Source of the DNA: Anaerolinea sp.
GTDB lineage: Bacteria > Chloroflexota > Anaerolineae > Anaerolineales > Villigracilaceae
Length of the DNA: 64,000 nt
NCBI GenBank assembly: GCA_020723805.1
Contig: DYID01000020.1
Coordinates: 16,130-80,129 of the forward strand
Direction: 5' to 3'
A program made the translations under genes and the position numbers. The first letter of the stretch is position 1. Each line of letters starts with the position of its first letter. The notes below the pieces were generated by a model that had not been told where the DNA came from, did not search any database, and saw only the letters and a program-made list of their open reading frames with translations. Positions 18,917 through 28,684 of this stretch are shown piece by piece.

Positions 18917-20566
18917 ATGTCTAAATACGTCGCTGCCATTGACCAAGGCACCACCAGCACGCGTTGCATGATTTTCGATCATGGGGGAAATGTGATTGCC
19001 GTCCATCAAAAGGAACATCAACAGATTTACCCCAAGCCCGGCTGGGTGGAGCATGACCCGCTGGAAATTTGGGAGCGCACACAGGAGGTAATGCAGGGGG
19101 CGCTGGCGAAGTTATCGAGTGAGCGGTCATCAGTAAGCAGTAATCAGTCATCAGTGATCAGTGAGCAGTCATCAGTGAGCAGTGAGCAGTCAACAGTGAG
19201 CAGCCATCAGTCAACAGTGAGCAGTGAGATTGCCGCCATCGGAATCACGAATCAACGCGAGACAACGGTGGTGTGGGAACGGGAAACAGGACGCCCGATT
19301 TACAACGCCATCGTCTGGCAGGATACGCGGACGGATGAGATTTGCAACGAACTCGCCAAACAAGGCGGGCAGGACCGCTGGCGCTCGAAGACCGGTCTGC
19401 CGCTGGCGACGTATTTTTCGGGTCCGAAAATCAAATGGATTTTAGACAACGTAGCAGGCGCGCGCGCCAAAGCCGAACGCGGAGAATTGCTCTTCGGAAA
19501 CATTGACACCTGGCTCATCTGGAATTTGACAGGGGAGCACGTCACCGATGTGACCAACGCCTCACGCACGCTGTTGATGAATCTGCACACGTTGGATTGG
19601 GATGAGGAAATTCTAAAGGAATTGGACATCCCGCGCGCGATGCTGCCGAAAATCAAATCCTCCTCCGAGGTGTATGGAACAATTTCTGCTGGTCGAGCAG
19701 GCGGCGGGGTTTCGATACGCGAAGAACGCTACTCGACCACCACCGCCGTACCGAAACTAGATGCTTTCAACGGCATCCCCGTTGCAGGCGACCTCGGCGA
19801 CCAGCAGGCGGCGCTCTTCGGTCAGACCTGCTTCACGCCGGGCGAGGCGAAGAACACCTACGGCACGGGCTGTTTCATGTTGATGAACACCGGTGAGAAA
19901 CCTGTGCAGAGCAAGTCAGGATTGCTCACCACGCTCGGCTACAAAATCGGCGGTCAGCTCGCCGTGTATGCGCTGGAAGGTTCGATTGCCATCACCGGTG
20001 CGCTCGTCCAATGGCTGCGCGACAATCTCGGCTTGATCGAAAAATCGTCGGACATCGAAGCGCTGGCGCAGACCGTGGACGACAACGGCGGCATCTACTT
20101 TGTCCCAGCCTTCAGCGGGCTGTTCGCGCCCTATTGGAAGTCCAATGCGAGAGGCGTTATCGTCGGGTTGACGCGCTACGTCAACAAGGGACACATCGCC
20201 CGCGCCGCCCTCGAAGCCACCGCCTTCCAGACGCGCGAAGTGCTCGACGCCATGGAAACAGACTCCGCCGTGAAGTTGACCGCCCTCAAAGTGGACGGCG
20301 GCATGGTCTTCAATGAACTGCTCATGCAATTTCAGGCAGACGTGTTGAATGTGCCGGTCATCCGCCCCAAAGTGGCAGAGACCACCGCCCTCGGCGCGGC
20401 ATACGCGGCTGGACTCGCCGTCGGCTTTTGGAAGGACTACGACGAACTGCGCGCCAACTGGGCAAAGGAGCGGGAATGGCACCCCAAAATGGACGCAGAG
20501 ACGCGAAAGAAGTTATACTCTGGCTGGAAGAAGGCAGTCACACGCACGTTCGATTGGGTCGAATAA
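18917..20566 (+). CDS. glpK: Glycerol kinase with in-frame heptamer-derived insertion
   Basis: Phosphorylates glycerol to glycerol-3-phosphate with ATP. FGGY-family motifs are intact: [13 protein letters not shown] at the start, [19 protein letters not shown], and the phosphate loops YGTGCFML and the C-terminal [11 protein letters not shown]. Length is 549 residues, about 40-50 more than usual. The excess is residues about 67-104, a Ser/Gln/Val-rich seven-residue repeat ([28 protein letters not shown]) encoded by tandem 7-nt units. It replaces a short surface loop between two helices of the first domain. GGAGG lies 6 nt before the ATG. glpD follows. Confidence 0.96.
   Translation: MSKYVAAIDQGTTSTRCMIFDHGGNVIAVHQKEHQQIYPKPGWVEHDPLEIWERTQEVMQGALAKLSSERSSVSSNQSSVISEQSSVSSEQSTVSSHQSTVSSEIAAIGITNQRETTVVWERETGRPIYNAIVWQDTRTDEICNELAKQGGQDRWRSKTGLPLATYFSGPKIKWILDNVAGARAKAERGELLFGNIDTWLIWNLTGEHVTDVTNASRTLLMNLHTLDWDEEILKELDIPRAMLPKIKSSSEVYGTISAGRAGGGVSIREERYSTTTAVPKLDAFNGIPVAGDLGDQQAALFGQTCFTPGEAKNTYGTGCFMLMNTGEKPVQSKSGLLTTLGYKIGGQLAVYALEGSIAITGALVQWLRDNLGLIEKSSDIEALAQTVDDNGGIYFVPAFSGLFAPYWKSNARGVIVGLTRYVNKGHIARAALEATAFQTREVLDAMETDSAVKLTALKVDGGMVFNELLMQFQADVLNVPVIRPKVAETTALGAAYAAGLAVGFWKDYDELRANWAKEREWHPKMDAETRKKLYSGWKKAVTRTFDWVE
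19117..19228 (+). repeat. CAGTGAT-type heptamer tract inside glpK
   Basis: Sixteen consecutive 7-nt units, the last fourteen (19131-19228) all beginning CAG (cagtaag, cagtaat, cagtcat, cagtgat, cagtgag and so on). Because 21 nt equals three units, the tract is translated as a seven-residue repeat. Confidence 0.95.
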
Positions 20567-20614
20567 CATTTGTGTAGTCGGCGTTCTCTTACGCGGAGGG
20601 ATGCGCAACAAAAT

Positions 20615-22306
20615 ATGAACCGACAGGAAATCCTCTCTCACCTCAAAGAAAATCCCGAAGTCTCCGTGCTGATCGTAGGCGGAGGCATCAACGGTATCGG
20701 CGTATTCCGCGATCTGGCATTGAACGGCGTGGACGTTCTGCTGGTGGAACGCGGCGACTTCTGTTCCGGCGCGTCGGCGGCTTCCTCGCACATGGCGCAT
20801 GGCGGCATCCGCTACCTCGAAAACGGCGAGTTTCGTCTCGTGCGCGAGGCAGTGCGCGAACGCAACCTCATGATTCAAAACGCGCCGCACCTGGTCAAGC
20901 CTCTGCCCACCGTCATCCCCATCTTCAAATGGTTCTCCGGGCTGTTCAATGCGCCGCTCAAATTTTTAGGCGCGCTCGATAAACCCGCCGAGCGCGGCTC
21001 GTTCGTCATCAAAATCGGCTTGATGCTCTACGACGCCTACACCGGCAAACAGCGCACTGTGCCTCGTCACACCTTTTTGCCGCGGCGCAAGGCATTGCAA
21101 AAATGGGAACGCTTGAACCCCAAAATTGTCCACGCCGCCGTGTATTACGATGGCGCCATCCTCCAGCCCGAACGTCTCGCCATCGAAACGCTGCTCGACG
21201 GCGAACAGGAAAACCCGCGCGCTCACGCCCTCAACTACATGAGCATGGTCAGCGGCATGGAAGAGACCGTCATCCTGCGCGACGAACTCACCGGCGAACA
21301 CTTCGAGGTGCGCCCCAAACTGGTCATCAACGCCAGCGGCGCATGGATTGACCTCGCCAACCGCAAACTGGGGTTGTCTTCCCGCTTCATTGGCGGCACC
21401 AAAGGCTCGCACATCGTCGTGCAGCACGAGGAACTTCGCCGGGCAATCGGCGAATACGAATTCTTCTTTGAAAACAACGACGGACGCATCGTGCTGCTCT
21501 TCCCGCTCTATGACCGTGTGCTCATCGGCACATCGGACATCCCGGTGGATGACCCCGACGACGTGCGCTGCACGGATGAGGAGATCGAGTACTTCCTCGG
21601 CATGGTCGAACGCGTCTTCCCGGACCTCAACCTGACCCGCCAAAACATCGTTTTCCAATTCTCGGGCGTTCGTCCGCTCCCCCGCTCAGGGGCAAAGAGC
21701 GCCGGGCAAATCTCGCGCGATCACCACATCGAAGTGCTCAGCGGCGAATGGACGCAACTTGCCTTTCCGGTCTATTCGCTGGTGGGCGGCAAGTGGACCT
21801 CCTTCCGCGCCTTCGCCGAGCAGACGGCAGACAAAGCCTTCGAGTATCTCGGCGTCAAACGCACCAAACGCACCGCCAGCCTGCCCATCGGCGGCGGACA
21901 CGGCTACCCCGCCAATGAGGAGGAAACGCGCCGTCAAATCCAGAGTCTTGCCGCATGGACCGGTTTGCCGCGCGAACGCGTGCAGACGCTCTTCGAGCGG
22001 TACGGCACGCGCGCCGAAGCCGTCGCCGGCTTCATCGCCGAGGGGACAGACCGCCCCCTCGCCGCGCTGCCCGATTATTCGCTGCGTGAAATTCAATTCA
22101 TCGCCACGCACGAAAAAGTCATCCACCTCGACGATTTCATCCTGCGGCGTTCCATGCTGGCAATGCTGGGTCATCTGACGCGCGCAGGGCTGGAAGAACT
22201 GGCAGAGGCGCTCGCCGCCGCCCTCGGCTGGACGGAGGAACAGAAAAAAGCAGAGGTGGCGCGAACGCTGTCCATTCTGGCAGACAGGCACGGGGTCCGT
22301 TTGTGA
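20615..22306 (+). CDS. glpD: Glycerol-3-phosphate dehydrogenase (FAD, aerobic type)
   Basis: 563-residue flavoprotein that oxidises glycerol-3-phosphate to dihydroxyacetone phosphate at the inner membrane surface and feeds electrons to the quinone pool. FAD-binding VLIVGGGINGIGVFRDLAL near residue 18, SSHMAHGGIRYLE, and GlpA/GlpD C-terminal domain. It follows glpK by 48 nt, so the pair forms a glycerol-utilisation unit; no glpF is seen here. ATG 20615 fits the family start; GGAGGG lies 14 nt upstream, which is rather far. Confidence 0.95.
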   Translation: MNRQEILSHLKENPEVSVLIVGGGINGIGVFRDLALNGVDVLLVERGDFCSGASAASSHMAHGGIRYLENGEFRLVREAVRERNLMIQNAPHLVKPLPTVIPIFKWFSGLFNAPLKFLGALDKPAERGSFVIKIGLMLYDAYTGKQRTVPRHTFLPRRKALQKWERLNPKIVHAAVYYDGAILQPERLAIETLLDGEQENPRAHALNYMSMVSGMEETVILRDELTGEHFEVRPKLVINASGAWIDLANRKLGLSSRFIGGTKGSHIVVQHEELRRAIGEYEFFFENNDGRIVLLFPLYDRVLIGTSDIPVDDPDDVRCTDEEIEYFLGMVERVFPDLNLTRQNIVFQFSGVRPLPRSGAKSAGQISRDHHIEVLSGEWTQLAFPVYSLVGGKWTSFRAFAEQTADKAFEYLGVKRTKRTASLPIGGGHGYPANEEETRRQIQSLAAWTGLPRERVQTLFERYGTRAEAVAGFIAEGTDRPLAALPDYSLREIQFIATHEKVIHLDDFILRRSMLAMLGHLTRAGLEELAEALAAALGWTEEQKKAEVARTLSILADRHGVRL

Positions 22307-22330
22307 AGCGGGTGGTAAAATCAAAGCCCT

Positions 22331-23275
22331 ATGTCGCCACGCAAGTCCAAACTCCGCGTTGATTTGGTCATCCCCGTCTATAACGAGCAGGGAGTGGTCG
22401 AGCAGACCTATGAGGATGTCCGCAAGGTCATTGACGCGCTTCCCTATAAATTCACCATCTATTATGTGGACGACGGCTCGGAAGACGGCACTGTTGAGTC
22501 GCTCAATGCGCTTGCCCGACGGGACAAGCGCGTGGTGGTTCTGGAACTTTCCCGCAATTTCGGGCATCAAGCCGCGCTGACCGCCGGGCTCGACGCCGCA
22601 CAGGGTGATTTCGTCATTTCGATGGATGCGGACGGACAGCATCCGCCCTCGCTGATCCCGCAGATGATTGACTTGTTCCTGCAGGGATACGACGTGGTAC
22701 AGGCGCAGCGGGTGGAGGCGGGCGGAACATCTTTCAAACGCCTGACCTCGGCGGCGTTCTACCGCATCATCAACGCCATCAGCGGAACGCAGATGGTGCC
22801 CGGCGCGGCGGATTTTCGCGGGTTGAGCCGTCAGGCGGTGGATGCGCTGAAGTCCATGCCGGAGTATCACCGCTTTTTGCGTGGCATGGTCTCGGCGATG
22901 GGATACAAAAGCGTCATCCTGCCCTATCATGAAACGGGACGCGTCGGCGGGCGCTCCAAATATTCGCTGGGCAAGATGGTGCGTCTGGCTATGGACGCCA
23001 TCTTCTCCTTCTCGCTGGTGCCGTTGTATATCGGCATGAGCGCCGGGGTGATTTTTCTGTGTCTCGCCGCGCTCGAGATGGTGTATGTATATTCGTTCTG
23101 GCTCAAAGGCGACACAGTCTCGCTGGCGCCGGGCTGGAGTTCGCTCATGTTCGTCATTCTGATTGCCAGCGGCGTCATCCTGATTGTGCTGGGATTTATC
23201 GGCGTGTACATCGGTTACATTTTTCAGCAGGTCAAGCAAAGACCGGTCTATCATCTCAAAAAGAGGGCGGAATGA
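22331..23275 (+). CDS. Family 2 glycosyltransferase, DPM1/GtrB type
   Basis: 314 residues: a GT-A domain with VDLVIPVYNEQ, VDDGSEDGT and SMDADGQHPP, then two C-terminal membrane spans (about 230-310), the layout of polyprenyl-phosphate glycosyltransferases such as GtrB and ArnC. It would move a sugar from a nucleotide donor to undecaprenyl phosphate on the cytoplasmic face. TAAAAT at 22316-22321 ends 9 nt before the ATG. The stop overlaps the next gene's ATG (ATGA), and the GT-C transferase downstream could use the lipid-linked sugar. Confidence 0.9.
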   Translation: MSPRKSKLRVDLVIPVYNEQGVVEQTYEDVRKVIDALPYKFTIYYVDDGSEDGTVESLNALARRDKRVVVLELSRNFGHQAALTAGLDAAQGDFVISMDADGQHPPSLIPQMIDLFLQGYDVVQAQRVEAGGTSFKRLTSAAFYRIINAISGTQMVPGAADFRGLSRQAVDALKSMPEYHRFLRGMVSAMGYKSVILPYHETGRVGGRSKYSLGKMVRLAMDAIFSFSLVPLYIGMSAGVIFLCLAALEMVYVYSFWLKGDTVSLAPGWSSLMFVILIASGVILIVLGFIGVYIGYIFQQVKQRPVYHLKKRAE

Positions 23276-23907
23276 ACGATACGCCTGTGTATCAATTCGT
23301 ATTTCTGCGTCATGGCGAGTCGCTGGGCAACGCGCAGTCGCGCTGGCAGGGACAGTCCGATTACCCCCTCACCGACAAGGGACGCGCCCAAGTGCGCGCG
23401 CTGGCGGAACGCTGGAAAGCGGAACAAGCAAAGTTCGACCTCATCATCTCCAGCCCACTGGGGCGCGCCAAAGAGACGGCGGAAATCATCGCCGAGGCGC
23501 TGCAAGCGCCGCTCGAGTTCGACTCGATCTGGCTGGAACGCGCCATCGGCGAGATGGAAGGGCTCACCGCCGAGGAAGTGCGCCAGAAACCGCGCCCGCC
23601 CTACGTCACACCCTATGACCCCGTCGGCGGCGACGGCGAAGGCGATTGGGCGCTGTTCCTGCGCGCCGGGCAGGCGCTGCACAATCTGCTGCGCAGACCG
23701 CCCGGCAGTTACCTCATCGTCTCACATGGCGGGCTGCTCAATCAACTCATGCACGCGGTCATCGGCATCGCTCCGCACGTGGACCCTTCCGGCGTGCGCT
23801 TCCGCTTTGAAAACACCGCCTTCGCGCGGGTGTTCTACCATCCCCCTCAACACCGCTGGGTCATAGACGCCGTCAACGACCACGCGCACTGGAACTTCAA
23901 CGGATAA
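23272..23907 (+). CDS. Histidine phosphatase family protein
   Basis: 211-residue member of the phosphoglycerate-mutase-like superfamily. The catalytic RHG is in FLRHGESLGNAQ, the second histidine in IVSHGGLLNQ, with SPLGRAKETAEII between. Such enzymes dephosphorylate small metabolites or sugar phosphates; the substrate cannot be told here. ATG 23272 overlaps the preceding stop by 4 nt, which shows coupling and fixes the start. Confidence 0.9.
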   Translation: MNDTPVYQFVFLRHGESLGNAQSRWQGQSDYPLTDKGRAQVRALAERWKAEQAKFDLIISSPLGRAKETAEIIAEALQAPLEFDSIWLERAIGEMEGLTAEEVRQKPRPPYVTPYDPVGGDGEGDWALFLRAGQALHNLLRRPPGSYLIVSHGGLLNQLMHAVIGIAPHVDPSGVRFRFENTAFARVFYHPPQHRWVIDAVNDHAHWNFNG

Positions 23908-23909
23908 AC

Positions 23910-24998
23910 ATGGCGCTTTCATCCTCATCCCCCCTCAATGCAAAACTCAAAGTCCTCACTTTTGGCGCAGGCGCCATCGGCACCTACATTGGCGGGAGCC
24001 TGGCACTGGCTGGGCATCCGCTCGTTTTTGTGGAACAGCCCAAGGTGGTCGAAGAACTGAGGCGGCGCGGCATGCGGCTCGATCTGACCCTCGATGAAAG
24101 AAGGAAGACGAAAGAGGCAAGCCTTCTGGATGCGTCCTCGTTCGTCATTGTAAGTTCGCTGGAAGAAGCGCTTCGCTACGGACCCTTCGACCTGGCTCTG
24201 TTTGCCCTGAAATCGTTCGACACCTCAGCCGCACTGGAGGGCATCAAGCCGTTTGCCGATAAAATGCCGCCCATTCTGTGCCTCTCCAACGGGGTTTCGA
24301 ATGAACCCGCCATTGCCGAAGCCCTCGGCGCAGACAAGGTCATCTATGGCACGGTCACGTCTGCCGTCGGGCGGCGCGGGCCGGGCGACATCGTCCTCGA
24401 AAAACTGCGCGGCGTGGGCATTGCCAGGGGGCATGCGCTCTCCGAAAAGTTGAACGACGCCTTCAACAAGGCATATCTCAACTCGCGCCTGTACGACGAC
24501 GCCGCTTCGATGAAATGGTCGAAGATGTTGACCAACCTCATCGCCAACCCCACCTCTGCCATCCTCGACATGACCGCCGCCGAAATCTTTGCAAACAAAG
24601 ACCTCTATCGCGTCGAAATCGCCATGCTGAAGGAATGCCTGGCGGTGATGGAGGCGCAGGGGCTGAAGGTGGTGGACCTGCCCGGCACACCGGTGCGGGC
24701 GCTGGCGTTTGCGACCAAACTGCCGTTGTGGCTCTCGAAACCCTTCCTCAGCAAAGCCGCCGGCGCAGGACGCGGCGCAAAGATGCCCTCCTTTCACATT
24801 GACCTGCATTCCGGGCGCGGCAAAAGCGAGGTCGAATACCTGCACGGCGAAGTGGTGCGCGCCGGCGAAAAATACAACGTACCGACGCCGGTCAACAAAG
24901 CGCTGACCGAGACCCTGCTGGCGCTGACGCGGGGGGAAATTCCGCTCGAAGAATTCGCCCGCAAGCCGGAAAGACTGCTCCAAAAACTCCCTGCCTGA
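23910..24998 (+). CDS. 2-dehydropantoate 2-reductase family protein (PanE/ApbA-like)
   Basis: 362-residue NADP-dependent reductase of the ketopantoate reductase family: Rossmann motif VLTFGAGAIGTYIGGSLALAGH, CLSNGVSNE, and the catalytic lysine region MKWSKMLTNLIANPTSAI. True PanE makes pantoate for coenzyme A. This protein has an enlarged C-terminal domain (about 50 residues more than PanE), so it may act on another 2-oxo acid. It starts 2 nt after the phosphatase gene. Confidence 0.85.
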   Translation: MALSSSSPLNAKLKVLTFGAGAIGTYIGGSLALAGHPLVFVEQPKVVEELRRRGMRLDLTLDERRKTKEASLLDASSFVIVSSLEEALRYGPFDLALFALKSFDTSAALEGIKPFADKMPPILCLSNGVSNEPAIAEALGADKVIYGTVTSAVGRRGPGDIVLEKLRGVGIARGHALSEKLNDAFNKAYLNSRLYDDAASMKWSKMLTNLIANPTSAILDMTAAEIFANKDLYRVEIAMLKECLAVMEAQGLKVVDLPGTPVRALAFATKLPLWLSKPFLSKAAGAGRGAKMPSFHIDLHSGRGKSEVEYLHGEVVRAGEKYNVPTPVNKALTETLLALTRGEIPLEEFARKPERLLQKLPA

Positions 24999-25017
24999 GC
25001 CGGGGCGGGCGCAAGCC

Positions 25018-26481
25018 ATGAGAAAGAATACGCCGTTCCTGGTCATTGTTCTTTTGCTTTTCCCCGCTGCCCTGATGTACGGCTGGCGCGTTTACGCCCC
25101 TTCGGATGACATGTACATCTTTCTCGTCTATGTGCGGAATTTCCTTGCCGGCAACGGGCTGACGTATAACGGAACAGTAGTGGAGGGATTTACCAGCGTC
25201 TTTTGGGTGTTTCTGCTCACCCTGTTTGGCGCGCCGGGCATTCCCCTGCCGGAACTTGCCGCAGGGTTGAGCATGGCATCTGCTTTGCTTGCCCTGCTGG
25301 CAGCATACCGTCTCGCCGTGAGCATGGAAATTCAGCCGGGCTGGCTGGCATTGATGCCTCCCTTCCTGCTCGCCCTGACGGGCGACTTCGCCTTCTATTC
25401 AGTGGTCGGTTTGGAGGAGGTCTTATTCACCGCTTTGGTGACCTTCAACCTGTCCCTCCTGCTCTCGAAGCCGCCAGAGACCTTGCTTCGGTCAAATTAC
25501 TATCCGGCGCTTCTGGCAGTGATGATTTTGACGCGCCCGGAGGGGGCGTTGATTTGCGCCTTGTTCTTCCTGATTGCGCTCAAAAAGGAAACCCTCCCTT
25601 TGGTCTTGCAGTGCGGCATCAAACTCTCGCTGTTCCTGCTGCCGATACTGGCTGCCAAACGGGCATATTATGGGTATTGGCTTCCCAACACCTGGTACGT
25701 CAAAGGAGGCGCCGGGCTGGCGAATGCGGAGCAGGGGCTGGTCTATGTCCTTTTCAACGGCGGCAGATATGTGAGCGTGTTGGTCGTGCTGGCGGCGTTG
25801 ATCCTGCTCATGCGGCATCGCCGGCAATCCCTGCCCAAACAGCCTCTCCTGCCCGCCGGGTTGATTGTGCTCGTCTGGCTGACCTATGTCATCGTGCAGG
25901 GTGGAGACAACATGGTCGGCGGCAGATTTCTCCTGCCGGTGCTGCCCATCGTTTACTGCCTCCTGATTAAAACCGCACAGCAAGCCCGCCTGGGACAAAC
26001 CGCGATTGCTGCCACCTCTTTTGTGCTGGGACTCTTTTTGCTGCTCGCCTATGTAACCAGCCCCGGCATTCAAGCACAAGCCAACTCCTGGCGCGAAGTG
26101 TTCGAGACGCGCAAAAAAGCAGGGTTGTACCTGCGCGAACACTATCCGCCCGATACGCTGGTGGCGTTGAATCAGGCGGGGATCATCCCATACTACTCCC
26201 AACTTCCCACCATTGACATGCTCGGACTGAACGACGCCCACATTGCCCATCACGGCAAACGGGATTACCGCCTGTGGTATGCGCATCAAGCCGGCGATGG
26301 CGATTACGTTTTATCACGCAAGCCCGACATCATCATCTTTGGCGGGCGCGGATTGAATGCCCAGCCCGGCGAATTCATCAGCGACCGCGAGATTTGGGCT
26401 TCGGAACAGTTTCAGAACGAATATTTGCTGACCGAATGGGAAGGAATCGGTCCAGTGTACGTGCGAAAGGATAGTCAATGA
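25018..26481 (+). CDS. GT-C type membrane glycosyltransferase, AftB-like
   Basis: 487 residues, roughly ten membrane spans and a soluble C-terminal domain after about residue 350. Near the N-terminus SDDMYIFLVYVRNFLAGNGLTYNG followed by VEGFTS resembles the first extracytoplasmic loop of AftB-like arabinofuranosyltransferases and other GT-C enzymes, where the acidic pair is catalytic. PNTWYVK and GGDNMVGGRF are further family landmarks. It probably transfers a sugar from a polyprenyl-phosphate donor outside the membrane, consistent with the DPM1-like transferase upstream. The stop overlaps the following ATG by 4 nt. Confidence 0.78.
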   Translation: MRKNTPFLVIVLLLFPAALMYGWRVYAPSDDMYIFLVYVRNFLAGNGLTYNGTVVEGFTSVFWVFLLTLFGAPGIPLPELAAGLSMASALLALLAAYRLAVSMEIQPGWLALMPPFLLALTGDFAFYSVVGLEEVLFTALVTFNLSLLLSKPPETLLRSNYYPALLAVMILTRPEGALICALFFLIALKKETLPLVLQCGIKLSLFLLPILAAKRAYYGYWLPNTWYVKGGAGLANAEQGLVYVLFNGGRYVSVLVVLAALILLMRHRRQSLPKQPLLPAGLIVLVWLTYVIVQGGDNMVGGRFLLPVLPIVYCLLIKTAQQARLGQTAIAATSFVLGLFLLLAYVTSPGIQAQANSWREVFETRKKAGLYLREHYPPDTLVALNQAGIIPYYSQLPTIDMLGLNDAHIAHHGKRDYRLWYAHQAGDGDYVLSRKPDIIIFGGRGLNAQPGEFISDREIWASEQFQNEYLLTEWEGIGPVYVRKDSQ

Positions 26482-28178
26482 AAAACATTCAGATTTCACA
26501 ACCCAGCGATACCGTTCAAATCCACCTGCCCAATGGACAGACGCTCGAAGGTCCGCGCGGGGCAAGCGTTGGAGAATTTCTCTCGGCGGTCGAGCATCGC
26601 TCGCTTTTGGTGGGAGCAATCGTCAACGGCGAACTGCGCGAACTAACCTACCCCATCCGCATGGAGGCGAAGGTCGAACCTGTGCTGATGGACTCCGCCG
26701 ACGGCGCGCGCATCTACCGCCGCTCGCTGACCTTCCTGCTCGAAAAAGCCTTTGCCGACCTCTTCCCCGAAGGGACGCTGTACGTGGATCACTCTGTCGC
26801 CTCGGGCGGATATTTCTGTCAGGTGACGGGACGCGCCCCGCTCTCGGACGAAGAAATCGAGGCGTTGAAAGCGCACATGCAAAAACTGGTCGAGGCAGAT
26901 TTGCCCTTCGAGCGGATGGAAGTCCCTTTGCAGGAAGCCATCGAACATTTCCGTTCAAAGGGATATGAAGACAAAGTTTCGCTCTTGAAGTATCGCAAAA
27001 AGAATTACCTCACCCTCTACCGTCTCGAAGATCACTTGGATTACCACCACGGCTACATGGTGCCGTCCACAGGATATTTGCGCATCTTCGACCTCAAGGC
27101 AACCGACGGCGGCTTTACCCTCGGCTACCCGCGCCGGCACAAACCCAACGAACTTCAGCCCATGCCGGAGTATCCCAAACTGCTGGCGGCGTTCCGTCAA
27201 TACGGCGGCTGGCTGACGCGCCTCGGCATCGAGAACGTCGGCTCGCTGAACGAAGCCATCGAGCAGGGACGCGCCGATGAAATCGTGCTGGTTTCGGAGG
27301 CGTTCCACGAACAAAACCTGGCAGACATTGCCCGCACGGTGGCAAATCATCTCGACAAGAGTCACCTGATTCTCATCGCGGGTCCGTCTTCGTCAGGCAA
27401 GACCACCACCTCGAAGCGCCTCACCATTCAACTGCTGGCGCTGGGCATTTCGCCGTTTCCTCTCGAACTCGATAATTATTTCCTCGACCGCGACAAAACT
27501 CCCCTCGGCGCAGACGGCAAACCCGATTTCGAATCGATTGACGCCCTTGACCTGCCTCTGCTCTGGGAACAACTGCCGCGTCTGATTCGGGGAGAAGAGG
27601 TTCAATTGCCGCGCTACAACTTCAAGGAGGGAAGGAGCGAGCCGGGCAAGGTCATCCAGTTGAAGCGCGGACAGCCCATCATTCTGGAGGGGATTCACGG
27701 CATGGATCCGCGCCTCATTCCCGACAGCCTGCGCGGCGAGGCGTTTCGGATTTACGTCTCGGCTCTGACTCAGTTGAACCTGGACCGCCACAACCGCGTC
27801 TCCACCACCGACACGCGTCTCATCCGCCGCATCGTGCGCGACGCGCGCGAACGCGGTTACAACGCGGCGCAGACCATCGCCAACTGGGAGGCGGTGCGGC
27901 GCGGCGAAAAGCGGCACATCTTCCCGTTTCAGGAGAACGCGGATGTGATGTTCAACTCGGCGCTGGCGTATGAAATGGCGGCGTTGAAACCGTTGGCGGA
28001 ACCGCTTCTGCGGCAGGTGCCGTTTGGCACGCCGGAATACATCGAGGCAAAACGCCTGCTGGCGTTCCTCGAATGGTTCCTGCCGCTGGACATGAACCTC
28101 GTGCCAGATAATTCACTGCTGCGCGAATTTCTGGGTGGTTCGATTTTGAAGGATTTTACGGTGTGGAAGGATAAGTGA
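26478..28178 (+). CDS. Nucleoside kinase (TGS/ThrRS-like N-terminus fused to uridine-kinase domain)
   Basis: 566 residues. The first ~75 residues are a TGS-like domain, then a region resembling the second N-terminal (editing) domain of threonyl-tRNA synthetase (residues about 75-230), then a phosphoribulokinase/uridine kinase domain with P-loop GPSSSGKTT and an LDNYFLDRD Walker-B-like stretch. This fusion is a known family in Clostridia and Chloroflexota, annotated as uridine or nucleoside kinase. Interesting here because the ThrRS of this window lacks its own TGS domain. Translationally coupled to the GT-C gene. Confidence 0.9.
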   Translation: MKNIQISQPSDTVQIHLPNGQTLEGPRGASVGEFLSAVEHRSLLVGAIVNGELRELTYPIRMEAKVEPVLMDSADGARIYRRSLTFLLEKAFADLFPEGTLYVDHSVASGGYFCQVTGRAPLSDEEIEALKAHMQKLVEADLPFERMEVPLQEAIEHFRSKGYEDKVSLLKYRKKNYLTLYRLEDHLDYHHGYMVPSTGYLRIFDLKATDGGFTLGYPRRHKPNELQPMPEYPKLLAAFRQYGGWLTRLGIENVGSLNEAIEQGRADEIVLVSEAFHEQNLADIARTVANHLDKSHLILIAGPSSSGKTTTSKRLTIQLLALGISPFPLELDNYFLDRDKTPLGADGKPDFESIDALDLPLLWEQLPRLIRGEEVQLPRYNFKEGRSEPGKVIQLKRGQPIILEGIHGMDPRLIPDSLRGEAFRIYVSALTQLNLDRHNRVSTTDTRLIRRIVRDARERGYNAAQTIANWEAVRRGEKRHIFPFQENADVMFNSALAYEMAALKPLAEPLLRQVPFGTPEYIEAKRLLAFLEWFLPLDMNLVPDNSLLREFLGGSILKDFTVWKDK

Positions 28179-28298
28179 ATTACGGAGACATGGGCGTTTT
28201 GAAGAGCAGCCCCACTGCACAGCCTGACAGATGTTCACACGGATAAGCGCCGGCGCTTATGGTATCGTCTTGAAAAACTGCGCCGATCACGAAGATTC

Positions 28299-28352
28299 TG
28301 TAGCGCGACATTTATGTCGCCTTTGGGCTGCGACTTGAAAGTCGCATTACGC
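28299..28352 (+). repeat. REP-like double palindrome
   Basis: TGTAGCGCGACATTTATGTCGC followed by GCGACTTGAAAGTCGC-type hairpin and TTACGC. Related to palindromes at 40086-40161 and 48799-48868. Lies between two convergent genes. Confidence 0.75.
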
Positions 28353-28357
28353 GACTG

Positions 28358-28684
28358 TCAGATTACAACGGCTTGCTCTTTTATGATCTGCTGCCAGAAA
28401 GGAGATACTTTTTTGAACTTGATTTCGTCTGGCGTAAAGCCCTGCGCCTGAACAGGCTCCAAAATCCGTGCGGCGGCTATGCCGAGCAGTTCCAGCCGCT
28501 GGCGGTGATTGTATTTTTCCCAATCGTCTGAAATTACAATGAGGTCAATATCGCTTCCTTCATGCGCCGCGCCAGCCACCTGTGAACCGTAAAGCAAAAC
28601 ACGCGTGGGACGGATGCCCATTTTCTGAAGTTGCAAGCGATAGCGTTTTATTACTTGCTTAAGTTCGGGTGCTGCTTTAACCAT
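28358..28684 (-). CDS. MNT-type nucleotidyltransferase
   Basis: 108-residue minimal nucleotidyltransferase with the polymerase-beta signature LLYGSQVAGAAHEGSDIDLIVIS (GS-x10-D-x-D). In MNT/HEPN pairs this partner acts as antitoxin, in characterised cases by adding AMP to the HEPN protein. Its start overlaps the end of the HEPN gene by 34 nt, indicating a two-gene operon in HEPN-MNT order. The overlap could be shorter if translation begins at the internal methionine at 28621. Confidence 0.85.
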   Translation of the reverse strand: MVKAAPELKQVIKRYRLQLQKMGIRPTRVLLYGSQVAGAAHEGSDIDLIVISDDWEKYNHRQRLELLGIAAARILEPVQAQGFTPDEIKFKKVSPFWQQIIKEQAVVI

